The position numbers and the translations under genes are program-made. The notes beneath the pieces are model-generated. The model was given only the letters and a program-made list of their open reading frames with translations. It did not search any database and was not told the origin of the DNA. From Pararhizobium antarcticum (lineage in GTDB: Bacteria; Pseudomonadota; Alphaproteobacteria; Rhizobiales; Rhizobiaceae), in NCBI RefSeq assembly GCF_001885585.1, contig NZ_LSRP01000118.1, positions 124,001 through 188,000 on the forward strand: a DNA stretch of 64,000 bases, given 5' to 3'. This document shows positions 7,704 through 16,064 of this stretch, piece after piece (the stretch's first letter is position 1; each line of letters starts with the position of its first letter).

Positions 7704-8434
7704 TGGCGCTGCTTGAAACCAGGGGGCTGACGGCGTCCTATGGCGATTTCCAGGCGCTGTTCGGCGTCGATATCACGGTGGGCGCCGGCGAGACGATTGC
7801 CATTATCGGTGCCAATGGTGCCGGCAAAACGACTTTGATGCGCTCCATTGCCGGCGTGCTCTCGAACCAGGCAGCCTCGATCCTGTATCGGGATGAACCG
7901 ATCGGGGCTTTGCAGGCGCCGGATATCGTCGCCCGGGGGATCGCCATGGTGCCGGAGGGGCGAAAGCTGTTTCCATCGCTCACCGTGGAGGAAAACCTGC
8001 TGGTCGGCCGCTATGGCCGCAGGACCGACGGGCCATGGCATCTTGACAGCGTCTATGGCCTGTTTCCGGTCCTGAAGGAACGGCGCAACACTCCGTCGAC
8101 GGCGCTTTCGGGCGGGCAACAGCAGATGGTGGCGATCGGCCGGGCGCTGATGTCCAATCCCGAACTGCTGCTCTGCGACGAGATCAGCCTTGGCCTTGCG
8201 CCCGTCATCGTGCGTGACATTTACGCGGCCTTCCCGCGCATCCGCGAAACCGGGGCCTCGATCGTCATCGTCGAGCAGGACATCGCTCAGGCCCTGAAGG
8301 TCGCCGACCGCGTCTACTGCATGATGGAGGGCCGGGTCACCCTGTCCGGCCGCTCTGCGGATCTGACCCGCGACGCCATCCACACCGCCTATTTCGGGGC
8401 TGATCCAGGAGCGGAGCATCATGAACTGGCTTGA
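7703..8434 (+). CDS. ABC transporter ATP-binding protein, LivF-like
   Basis: 243 residues. The start ATG 7703 overlaps the previous stop (TGATG). Walker A GANGAGKTT, signature LSGGQQQMVAIGRAL, Walker B LLLCDEISLGLAP and IVEQD in place of the H-loop region fit the LivF family (LivF has the form ...VEQN). It pairs with the LivG-like ATPase to power import of the operon's aromatic substrate. Confidence 0.88.
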   Translation: MALLETRGLTASYGDFQALFGVDITVGAGETIAIIGANGAGKTTLMRSIAGVLSNQAASILYRDEPIGALQAPDIVARGIAMVPEGRKLFPSLTVEENLLVGRYGRRTDGPWHLDSVYGLFPVLKERRNTPSTALSGGQQQMVAIGRALMSNPELLLCDEISLGLAPVIVRDIYAAFPRIRETGASIVIVEQDIAQALKVADRVYCMMEGRVTLSGRSADLTRDAIHTAYFGADPGAEHHELA

Positions 8435-9284
8435 TACGATCCTTCAGGGCGTCCTGCTCGGTGGCCTCTATGCGTTGTTTGCGGCGGGGCTCAGTCTTGT
8501 CTTCGGCATCATGCGGCTGGTCAATCTCGCCCATGGCGACCTGATCGTGCTTGCGGCCTTCCTGATCCTCGTGCTGGTGACGGCGCTCGGCCTCAACCCG
8601 TTTCTCGCCGCGCTGGTCGCGGCACCCTTGATGTTTGCCATCGGCTGGGGTCTGCAATATTTCCTGCTCAACCGCACGCTCGGCAAGGATATCCTGCCGC
8701 CGCTTTTGGTGACCTTCGGCCTGTCGATCGTCATCCAGAACGGCCTGCTCGAGGGCTTTTCTGCCGACAGCCGCCGCGTCGTTGCCGGCAGCCTGGAAAG
8801 TGCGTCGGTCAATCTCGGGCCTGTGACCGCCGGCGTGATGCCGCTGATGACGTTCTTTTCGGCGGTCGCCGTGATTGTCGGCCTCAACCAGATGATCTAC
8901 CGGACGTCGGTCGGGCGCGCGTTCCGCGCCACGTCCGACGATCCCGTGACCGCCGGCCTGATGGGCATCCGGCCCCAGCGCATCTTTGCGCTGGCCACGG
9001 GACTTGCCATGGTGGTGGTGACGATCGCGGCGCTCTATCTCGGAACGCGGGCCAATTTCGATCCGACATCCGGTCCGTCGCGGCTGATCTATGCCTTCGA
9101 GGCGGTGATCATCGGCGGCCTCGGTTCGCTCTGGGGCACGCTTGCCGGCGGCATCATTCTCGGGCTCGCCCAGACGGTGGGGGCCGCGATCAATCCGGAA
9201 TGGCAGATCCTGTCTGGCCATCTCGCCTTCCTTGCCGTTCTCCTGTTCAAGCCGCGCGGCCTTTTCCCGCGCGCCGTCGATTGA
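8421..9284 (+). CDS. ABC transporter permease, LivH-like
   Basis: 287 residues, overlapping the ATPase gene by 14 bases. It begins WLDTILQGVLLGGLYALFAAG, the typical first membrane helix of LivH permeases, and has about eight hydrophobic helices. GLMGIRPQRIFALATGLA and FEAVIIGGLGSLWGTLAGG are the conserved LivH blocks that contact the ATPases. It forms the inner-membrane channel with the LivM-like protein encoded next. Confidence 0.87.
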   Translation: MNWLDTILQGVLLGGLYALFAAGLSLVFGIMRLVNLAHGDLIVLAAFLILVLVTALGLNPFLAALVAAPLMFAIGWGLQYFLLNRTLGKDILPPLLVTFGLSIVIQNGLLEGFSADSRRVVAGSLESASVNLGPVTAGVMPLMTFFSAVAVIVGLNQMIYRTSVGRAFRATSDDPVTAGLMGIRPQRIFALATGLAMVVVTIAALYLGTRANFDPTSGPSRLIYAFEAVIIGGLGSLWGTLAGGIILGLAQTVGAAINPEWQILSGHLAFLAVLLFKPRGLFPRAVD

Positions 9285-9293
9285 GGCCGCGAA

Positions 9294-10379
9294 ATGACCC
9301 TGGCAAATCCCCCCTTTACGGTCGAGACGCGCACGCGGGCATCGCAGCTGTTTGCCATTGCGGCCATCCTTGTGCTGGTCATCGCTTTTGCCGCTCCCTT
9401 CATCGTCTCGCGCAGCATCATCCAGGATCTGTTCTTCATCCTGACCATGCTGGTGCTGGCGCAGAACTGGAACCTTCTGGCCGGTTATGCCGGCCTGATC
9501 TCCGTCGGCCAGCAGGTCTTCGTCGGCTTCGGCGGCTACGCGCTGTTCGGCTGCGTCAGCCTGCTCGGTATCGATCCGCTGCCGGCGATCCTGATTGCGG
9601 GCCTGTTCTCTGTGGCGCTGGCCATCCCGACGGCCTTTTTCACCTTCCGGCTCTACGGTCCCTATTTTGCCATCGGCACCTGGGTTGTGGCAGAGGTCGT
9701 GCGGCTGCTTCTGGCGCAATGGAAGGCTCTGGGCGGCGGTACCGGCACGTCGTTGCCGCGCGAAGCCACCCGCGACATGATGGGTGTCGATTTGATGCGC
9801 GATCTGTTCGGAATGAAGGCCGCACAGGCGAGCGATGCGCTGACCTACTGGCTGGCGCTGATCCTCGTGATCGCCACGATCGGCTTCATCTACAGGCTGC
9901 TGCGCTCAAAACAAGGGCTTGGCCTTGCGGCCGTGCGCGACAACGAGCAGGCGGCGCGCGCCGTCGGTGTCGATGCGCGGCGCATGAAGGCCATGGTCTA
10001 CCTGACGACCGCCTTCATCACCGGCGTCGCCGGGGCGCTGATCTATCTGCAGAAGGCGCGGATTTCGCCGGATGCCGCCTTTTCCGTCGTGGACTGGACG
10101 GCCTATGTGATCTTCATCGTCGTGATCGGCGGCATCGGCACAATCGAAGGGCCGATCCTCGGTGTGATCCTCTTCTTTCTGCTGCAGACCATCCTGGCCG
10201 ACTATGGCTCCTGGTATCTGCTGATGCTGGGTCTCATCGGCATCGTCGTCATGCTTTTTGCGCCGCGCGGTCTCTGGGGCCTGTTCTCCGACCGCACCGG
10301 CATCCAGCTTTTTCCGGTTCGCCGCAGGTTGAAGGGCGGGCCGCTCGGTCACAGCATCAAGGGAGGGCCACATGGCTGA
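9294..10379 (+). CDS. ABC transporter permease, LivM-like
   Basis: 361 residues, ten or so membrane helices. GYAGLISVGQQVFVGFGGYA is the LivM hallmark (GxxSLGxAAFxGxGAY-type), followed by AVRDNEQAARAVGVDARRMK, the cytoplasmic coupling segment. It overlaps the following monooxygenase gene by eight bases, so transporter and hydroxylase are translationally coupled, strong support for a common substrate route. Confidence 0.87.
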   Translation: MTLANPPFTVETRTRASQLFAIAAILVLVIAFAAPFIVSRSIIQDLFFILTMLVLAQNWNLLAGYAGLISVGQQVFVGFGGYALFGCVSLLGIDPLPAILIAGLFSVALAIPTAFFTFRLYGPYFAIGTWVVAEVVRLLLAQWKALGGGTGTSLPREATRDMMGVDLMRDLFGMKAAQASDALTYWLALILVIATIGFIYRLLRSKQGLGLAAVRDNEQAARAVGVDARRMKAMVYLTTAFITGVAGALIYLQKARISPDAAFSVVDWTAYVIFIVVIGGIGTIEGPILGVILFFLLQTILADYGSWYLLMLGLIGIVVMLFAPRGLWGLFSDRTGIQLFPVRRRLKGGPLGHSIKGGPHG

Positions 10380-12150
10380 CATTACCACCGACATCCTCAT
10401 CATTGGCACCGGACCGGCCGGCTCGGCCACGGCAGCGCTGCTGTCGAGCTACGGCATCGAGAACATGGTGATCAACCGCTACCGCTGGCTGGCCAGCACG
10501 CCGCGCGCCCACATCACCAACCAGCGCACCATGGAGGTTCTGCGCGACCTCGGCCGCGATGTAGAGGACGAAGGCTACACGCGGGCGACCGAGCAGGACC
10601 TGATGGGCGAAAACGTCTTCTGCACGGCGATCGACGGCGAGGAGATCGGCCGCATGAAGAGCTGGGGCACGCATCCCTTGTCGCGCGCCGAGCATCTTCT
10701 GTCCTCGCCCTGCCACATGAACGATCTGCCGCAGACCTATATGGAGCCGCTGCTGTTCACCACCGCCTGTTCGCGCGGCACCCAGGCGCGCATGTCGACC
10801 GAATATCTGAGCCATGAACAGGATGCCGATGGCGTCACCACCACCTGCCTCGACCGGCTGACGAACAAAGCGTTTACCGTCCGCTCGAAATACCTCGTCG
10901 GTGCCGATGGCGGCAATTCCAAGGTGGCGGAGCATGCCGGGCTGAGCTTCGAGGGCAGGATGGGCGTCGCCGGGTCGATGAACATCCTGTTCCAGGCCGA
11001 CCTGTCGCGCTACGTCGCGCATCGTCCGTCGGTGCTTTACTGGGTGCTGCAACCGGGCGCCGATGTCGGCGGCATCGGCATGGGGCTGGTGCGCATGGTC
11101 CGGCCCTGGAACGAATGGCTCATCGTCTGGGGATACGACATCAACCAGCCGGCACCATCGGTCGATGAGGCGCATGCAAAGAAGGTGGTACGCGATCTCG
11201 TCGGCGTCCCCGATCTTGAGATGACCATCAAGTCGGTCTCGACCTGGACGGTCAACAACATGTACGCCACCACCGTCTCGAACGGGCGCGTCTTCTGCAT
11301 GGGCGACGCGATCCACCGGCATCCGCCGTCCAACGGACTTGGCTCGAACACCTCGATCCAGGATGCCTTCAACCTCGCCTGGAAACTTGCCTATGTGCTG
11401 AAGGGCACCGCCGGGCCGACACTGCTCGATAGCTACCAGGCCGAACGCGCGCCGATCGCCAAGCAGATCGTCACCCGCGCCAACAAGTCGATCGAGGAGT
11501 TCGGCCCGATCTTCAAGGCGCTCGGCCTGCTCGATTCCATCGATCCCGTGAAGATGCAGCAGAACATGGATGCCCGCTGCAACGATACGACGGCCGCCGA
11601 GGTGCAGCGTGCTGCGATCCGCAAGGCGATCGCCGACAAGGTCTACGAGTTCGATTGCCATGGCGTCGAGATGAACCAGCGCTATCGGTCCGATGCCGTT
11701 CTTGCCGATGGTCAGCCTGAGCCGGCCTTCACCAAGGATCCGGAACTGCATTGCCAGCAAACGAGCTGGCCCGGTGCCCGTTTGCCGCATGCCTGGGTAT
11801 TTTCCGCCACGGGCGAGAAGGTGTCGACGCTCGATCTCGCGGGTCATGGCAAATTCACCGTGCTGACCGGCATTGGCGGGCAGGGCTGGGTGGAGGCTGC
11901 GAGAAGCCTCGGCAAGGCTTTCGGCATCGAAATCGCCGTCCACATGATCGGTCCGCGCCAACCATGGCAGGATTTTACCGGCGACTGGGCGAATATCCGC
12001 GAGATCGACGATAGCGGCGTGCTGCTGGTCCGGCCCGATCATCACGTGGCGTGGCGCCGGGACAATATGGTAGCCGATCCGTCCGCAGAGCTGCGCCGGG
12101 CGCTGACCGCGATATTGGGAAAGGGAGGACAGGAGGATGAACGCGCATGA
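10372..12150 (+). CDS. FAD-dependent aromatic hydroxylase (phenol/resorcinol hydroxylase, TfdB-like)
   Basis: 592 residues. The Rossmann motif GTGPAG (residues 12-17) binds the FAD ADP moiety; YLVGADGGNSKVAEHAG is the second FAD/NADPH motif; GRVFCMGDAIHRHPPSNGLG (Gly-Asp at about 311-312) is the GD motif. The C-terminal ~150 residues (with GVLLVRPDHHVAWR) are the thioredoxin-like dimerisation domain of the phenol hydroxylase/MhpA/TfdB group. Such single-component enzymes add an ortho hydroxyl using NAD(P)H and O2. Given the two hydroxyquinol-type dioxygenases, conversion of a resorcinol-like or 4-hydroxysalicylate-like compound to hydroxyquinol is the likeliest reaction. Substrate is inferred. 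Confidence 0.85.
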   Translation: MADITTDILIIGTGPAGSATAALLSSYGIENMVINRYRWLASTPRAHITNQRTMEVLRDLGRDVEDEGYTRATEQDLMGENVFCTAIDGEEIGRMKSWGTHPLSRAEHLLSSPCHMNDLPQTYMEPLLFTTACSRGTQARMSTEYLSHEQDADGVTTTCLDRLTNKAFTVRSKYLVGADGGNSKVAEHAGLSFEGRMGVAGSMNILFQADLSRYVAHRPSVLYWVLQPGADVGGIGMGLVRMVRPWNEWLIVWGYDINQPAPSVDEAHAKKVVRDLVGVPDLEMTIKSVSTWTVNNMYATTVSNGRVFCMGDAIHRHPPSNGLGSNTSIQDAFNLAWKLAYVLKGTAGPTLLDSYQAERAPIAKQIVTRANKSIEEFGPIFKALGLLDSIDPVKMQQNMDARCNDTTAAEVQRAAIRKAIADKVYEFDCHGVEMNQRYRSDAVLADGQPEPAFTKDPELHCQQTSWPGARLPHAWVFSATGEKVSTLDLAGHGKFTVLTGIGGQGWVEAARSLGKAFGIEIAVHMIGPRQPWQDFTGDWANIREIDDSGVLLVRPDHHVAWRRDNMVADPSAELRRALTAILGKGGQEDERA

Positions 12151-13024
12151 AAAGGGTTTCTTCACCGAGGAAAACTCCGTCGAGGTCGTCACCGGGCGCA
12201 ACAGCGGTGCCAGCGACGCGCGGCTGAAGCAGGTCATGGAGGTCGTCACCCGCAAGCTGCATGAGGCGGTCAAGGAGATCGAACCGACACAGGACGAATG
12301 GATGCAGGCGATCCTGTTTCTGACGCGCACCGGCCAGATGTGCAATGAATGGCGCCAGGAGTTCATCCTGTTGTCGGATGTTCTGGGTGTGTCGATGCTG
12401 GTCGATGCGATCAACAACCGCAAGCCGTCCGGTGCGTCGGAGAGCACGGTGCTTGGCCCCTTCCATGTCGATGGTGCACCCGAACTGGAGATGGGCGCCA
12501 ACATATGCCTCGACGCCAAGGGCGAGGACATGTTCATCCAGGGGCGGATTCTCGATACGAAGGGGCATCCGATCGCGGATGCTGTCATCGACGTCTGGCA
12601 AGCCAATGACGAGGGGTTCTATGACGTCCAGCAACAGGGCATCCAGCCGGATTTCAACCTGCGCGGCGTGTTCCGCACCGGTGCCGATGGGCGCTACTGG
12701 TTCCGGGCGGTGAAGCCGAAATATTATCCGATCCCGGATGATGGTCCTGTCGGAAAGATGCTGGGGCAACTCGGTCGTCACCCCTATCGCCCGGCGCATC
12801 TGCACTACATCATCAAGGCAGAAGGCTTCGAGGCGCTGGTGACGCATATCTTCGACCCGGACGATCCCTATATCAACTCCGATGCCGTCTTCGGCGTGAA
12901 GGAAAGCCTGCTGACAGAGTTTCGCTGGACACAGGCACCGGATCGGTCAGCGCTTTATGGGTTCGACGGCGATTTCTGGGATGTCGACCATGATTTCGTG
13001 CTTGCCCGGACGGGGGAAGCCTGA
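12137..13024 (+). CDS. Intradiol ring-cleavage dioxygenase (hydroxyquinol 1,2-dioxygenase type), second copy
   Basis: 295 residues; start ATG 12137 overlaps the hydroxylase gene by 14 bases, with AGGACAGGAGG upstream. Fe(III) ligands are Tyr162 (GFYDVQ), Tyr197 (KYYPIPDDGP), His221 and His223 (RPAHLHY). The N-terminal helical domain (EWRQEFILLSDVLG) matches that of the first copy. The two proteins align over their whole length apart from the N-terminus and the repeat tail of the first. It closes the operon. Two complete enzymes in one operon suggest either different ring-substituted substrates or a gene-dose effect. Confidence 0.88.
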   Translation: MNAHEKGFFTEENSVEVVTGRNSGASDARLKQVMEVVTRKLHEAVKEIEPTQDEWMQAILFLTRTGQMCNEWRQEFILLSDVLGVSMLVDAINNRKPSGASESTVLGPFHVDGAPELEMGANICLDAKGEDMFIQGRILDTKGHPIADAVIDVWQANDEGFYDVQQQGIQPDFNLRGVFRTGADGRYWFRAVKPKYYPIPDDGPVGKMLGQLGRHPYRPAHLHYIIKAEGFEALVTHIFDPDDPYINSDAVFGVKESLLTEFRWTQAPDRSALYGFDGDFWDVDHDFVLARTGEA

Positions 13025-13153
13025 CGATCCTTCTCCGGCTATCCTCTGCGATTTTGATGCCACAGGCAGGTTTGCGGCAAAACTTTACCGCAACAAGCAC
13101 TGGCTAAAAATATCCGGCTGGGGCTAGTGTACCTGTCAGGCAGATTCGACAGT

Positions 13154-13176
13154 GGGGCGCGCGAAATCGCGGCCCC
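13154..13176 (+). promoter_or_regulatory. GC-rich hairpin in the leader of the aminotransferase gene
   Basis: GGGGC (13154-13158) pairs with GCCCC (13172-13176), and CGCG (13160-13163) with CGCG (13168-13171), around an AAAT loop with one bulged base. There is no T-tract, so it is not a classical terminator for the aromatic operon. It could be a leader structure or a Rho-dependent end. Nothing else recognisable lies in the 207-base gap 13025-13231. Confidence 0.3.
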
Positions 13177-13231
13177 ATAGGCATTTCGTGCCCTGTTTCG
13201 TGATCCATCCCGAGAGGCAAAGGCAGACGTA

Positions 13232-14629
13232 ATGGCCCAGAACGCGAAAATGTCTCAAGTCCCGGCGCTCAGCCTCCTGCAGCAGACCGATGCCCGGCAT
13301 CATTTCCATCCCTTCTCCGACAATCATGAACTCGCCCAGATCGGCACGCGCATCATCGACAGGGCTGAGGGCGTCTATATCTACGACATCGAGGGCAACC
13401 GGATCCTCGATGGCATGTCGGGTCTGTGGAACGTCGCCGTCGGCTATGATCGCAAGGAGATCATCGACGCGATCACCAAGCAGCTGCACCAGCTGGCCTA
13501 TTACAACACCTTCTTCAAGACCTCGCACATGCCGGCGATCGAGTTGTCCGAACTGCTGGCCGAGATTTCGCCGCCGCAGTTTAACCGGGTCTTCTATACA
13601 AGCTCCGGTTCCGAGGCGAACGACACGATCATCCGCATGGTGCGCACCTATTGGGCGACGAAGGGCGCGCCCGAGCGCCAGGTGATCATTGGCCGCTGGA
13701 ATGGCTATCACGGCTCGACCATTGGCGGCGCAAGCCTTGGCGGGATGAAATACATGCACGCGCAGGGCGGCCTGCCGATATCAGGCATTCATCATATCGA
13801 CCAGCCCTACTGGTATGGTGAAGGCGGCGACGAGGATCCCGAAGCGTTCGGCATTCGCGTTGCACGGCAGCTGGAAACGGCGATCCTGGAGATCGGCGTC
13901 GACAAGGTTGCGGCCTTCATCGGTGAACCGGTGCAGGGTGCCGGCGGCGTCATCATTCCACCGAAGAGCTACTGGCCGGAAATCCAGCGGATCTGCAACC
14001 AGTATGGCATCCTGTTGATCGCCGACGAGGTCATCTGCGGGTTTGGCCGCACCGGCAACTGGTTCGGCTGCCAGACCTTCGGCTTCGAACCGGATCTCAT
14101 CGCCTTTGCCAAGGCGGTCTCTTCCGGCTACCAGCCGATCGGCGGCGTGCTGGTCTCCGACAAGGTGGCCGACGTGCTCGACAGCATCGGCGACGATTTC
14201 AACCATGGTTACACGAATTCGGCGCATCCGGCCGGGTGTGCCGCCGCGATTGCCAATATCCGCATCATCCAGAACGAGAAACTGATCGAGCGTATCCGCG
14301 ACGATATCGGCCCCTATCTGCAGACGCGCTGGGCCGAACTTGGCGATCATCCGCTGGTCGGTGAGGCGCGCATGGTGGGCCTCATCGGTGCGCTGGAGCT
14401 TTCCCCGGACAAGGCGCGGCGTGCGCCCTTCGCCAAGGTCGGTTCCGCCGGAATGATCTGCCGGGACATCTCATTTGCAAGCGGCCTGATCATGCGCGCA
14501 ACGCGCGACACGATGCTGCTTGCGCCGCCCTTCATCGTCAGCCATGACGAAGTCGATTTCATCGTGAAAACAGCCCGTGACGTGCTCGATCGTACCGCGC
14601 TTGAACTGAAAGAGCGGGGTCTCGCATGA
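13232..14629 (+). CDS. Class III aminotransferase (omega-amino acid/amine:pyruvate type)
   Basis: 465 residues. IYDIEGNRILDGMSGLWNV and HGYTNSAHPAGCAA are class III blocks; LLIADEVICGFGRTGNWFG holds the PLP-binding Asp; the PLP lysine is in FAKAVSSGYQPIGG. The family includes beta-alanine, putrescine, spermidine and taurine aminotransferases. The coupled downstream glutamine-synthetase-like gene suggests a diamine or amino-alcohol substrate. The ATG at 13232 is preceded by AAAGG. The protein is full length for the family, and no part of it overlaps the truncated aminotransferase at the window start. Confidence 0.87.
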   Translation: MAQNAKMSQVPALSLLQQTDARHHFHPFSDNHELAQIGTRIIDRAEGVYIYDIEGNRILDGMSGLWNVAVGYDRKEIIDAITKQLHQLAYYNTFFKTSHMPAIELSELLAEISPPQFNRVFYTSSGSEANDTIIRMVRTYWATKGAPERQVIIGRWNGYHGSTIGGASLGGMKYMHAQGGLPISGIHHIDQPYWYGEGGDEDPEAFGIRVARQLETAILEIGVDKVAAFIGEPVQGAGGVIIPPKSYWPEIQRICNQYGILLIADEVICGFGRTGNWFGCQTFGFEPDLIAFAKAVSSGYQPIGGVLVSDKVADVLDSIGDDFNHGYTNSAHPAGCAAAIANIRIIQNEKLIERIRDDIGPYLQTRWAELGDHPLVGEARMVGLIGALELSPDKARRAPFAKVGSAGMICRDISFASGLIMRATRDTMLLAPPFIVSHDEVDFIVKTARDVLDRTALELKERGLA

Positions 14630-15951
14630 CACTGAATGGTTCGGGCCCAGGCTCTGCGGGACAGGGCTATATCGACGCCTTTGCCATCGGCATTTCCGGC
14701 CAGCTTTACGGCAAGCGGGAACCGGCGCGCGACCGGGAGCGGCTTTTGCGCGACGGTCTCAACATGTCGGCCTGCGCGCTTCTGTTTGATGCGCGCGGCG
14801 TCAATCCGACGCCCGAGGGCATTGGGGGTTATGATGGCGATCCGGATGCCAGCGCCCGGGTGATCGGCGACCTGGTGCCCGTTCCCTGGGCCAAGGTTCC
14901 GACGCAGCAATGCCTGCTCGATCTTCGCCATGCGGCAACCGGCGAGCGCTTCTGGTACGATCCGCGCAAGATCCTGCAGGACGTCGTCGATCGGCTGAAT
15001 GCCGACGGGCTCTACCCGGTTGTTGCCTGCGAACTCGAATTCTACCTGACCGCGGCAAAGCGCAACCCGGATGGCGGCGTGGCTCCGGCCAATCTGGCAC
15101 GCACCGGCGCGCCGCCACGCACGGAAGAAAATTTCAGTCTCTCGCTGGTCGAGGACTATGCCGATTTCATCGCCGACATTGCCGCCGCGTCCGAGGCACA
15201 GGGCGTTCCTGTGGGTACGGCGATTTCCGAATATGGCATTGCGCAGTTCGAGATCAATCTCGAGCATGGTCCCGATCCCGTGCTGGCGGCCGATCAGGCG
15301 GTCTTGCTGCGGCGCATCGTGCGGGGCGTGGCGCGGGCGCGGGGCGACGATGCCACGTTCATGGCAAAGCCCTTCGTCGAGCAGCCCGGCAGCGGCATGC
15401 ATGTGCATGTCAGCCTGGTCGACAAGGACGGCAAGAACCGCATGTCCGGCGAAGACGCGCTCCTGGAACCGGCCGTTGCCGGTCTGCAGCGGACGCTGGC
15501 CGAAACTATGGCCTTCTACGCACCGAACTTCTCGAGTTTCCGACGCTTGAAGCCAAAGATGTTCGTGCCGATGGATACGAGCTGGGGCTACAACAACCGG
15601 TCGGTAGCCTTCCGCGTGCCGACCGGCTCCGACAAGGCGCGGCGCATCGAACACCGGGTTGCCGGCGCCGATGCCAGTCCGCATCTGGTTGTCGCCGCCA
15701 TCCTTGCCGGCATGCATGCCGGTATCAAGGGCAAATGGCAGCCGACGCCGCCGATCGAGGGCGTTTCCGAGGGCGATGGCAGCGACCTGCCGCGCAACCT
15801 GATTGCCGCACTCGACCGCATGACCGGCAGCGCGGTGCTGAAGGAGTATATTCCGCAACGGTTCCTGCAGCTCTTCCGGGACAACCGCATGGGCGAATTC
15901 GAGGCTTTGTTTCATGCACCGAGCGCAGTCGAGTATGACTTCTACCTCTAG
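14626..15951 (+). CDS. Glutamine synthetase family protein (gamma-glutamyl-amine ligase-like)
   Basis: 441 residues, ATGA-coupled to the aminotransferase. It has the GS catalytic-domain motifs: ACELEFYL (metal Glu), EINLEHGP, FMAKPF, GSGMHVHVS (ATP/metal His) and NRSVAFRVP (phosphate Arg), plus RRIEHRVAGADASP. The length of ~440 residues and the divergent N-terminus fit the PuuA/GlnA-like branch that attaches glutamate to amines, not the housekeeping GlnA. No adenylylation-loop tyrosine motif is evident. Likely role: gamma-glutamylation of an amine whose nitrogen is also handled by the neighbouring aminotransferase. Confidence 0.83.
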   Translation: MTLNGSGPGSAGQGYIDAFAIGISGQLYGKREPARDRERLLRDGLNMSACALLFDARGVNPTPEGIGGYDGDPDASARVIGDLVPVPWAKVPTQQCLLDLRHAATGERFWYDPRKILQDVVDRLNADGLYPVVACELEFYLTAAKRNPDGGVAPANLARTGAPPRTEENFSLSLVEDYADFIADIAAASEAQGVPVGTAISEYGIAQFEINLEHGPDPVLAADQAVLLRRIVRGVARARGDDATFMAKPFVEQPGSGMHVHVSLVDKDGKNRMSGEDALLEPAVAGLQRTLAETMAFYAPNFSSFRRLKPKMFVPMDTSWGYNNRSVAFRVPTGSDKARRIEHRVAGADASPHLVVAAILAGMHAGIKGKWQPTPPIEGVSEGDGSDLPRNLIAALDRMTGSAVLKEYIPQRFLQLFRDNRMGEFEALFHAPSAVEYDFYL

Positions 15952-15981
15952 CCGGTCAGAGATCGACAGGTCTCTCCCTTG

Positions 15982-16010
15982 AAGGCCTCGTGAAAAGACG
16001 GGGCTTTGAT
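15982..16010 (+). terminator. Probable intrinsic terminator after the aminotransferase/ligase pair
   Basis: AAGGCCTCG (15982-15990) pairs with CGGGGCTTT (15999-16007), including two G-T pairs, around an 8-base loop and ends in a short T-rich run (TTTGATT). It lies 30 bases after the ligase stop codon. Confidence 0.5.
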
Positions 16011-16064
16011 TCAGATAGCCAAAGATTGACAGGGAGCGGCGTGCCCTCCTAAAACGGCGCTTCC

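Noticed and set aside
8337-9719. A 460-codon open frame on the minus strand, opposite the two importer permeases
   Set aside because: It is rich in Arg, His, Asp and Gln with no family motif and lies wholly antisense to convincing LivH/LivM genes; typical of the mirror frame in high-GC DNA.
10357-12606. A 749-codon open frame on the minus strand, opposite the FAD hydroxylase
   Set aside because: Very long, but antisense to a gene with complete FAD motifs; no recognisable domain, odd composition, no ribosome binding site.
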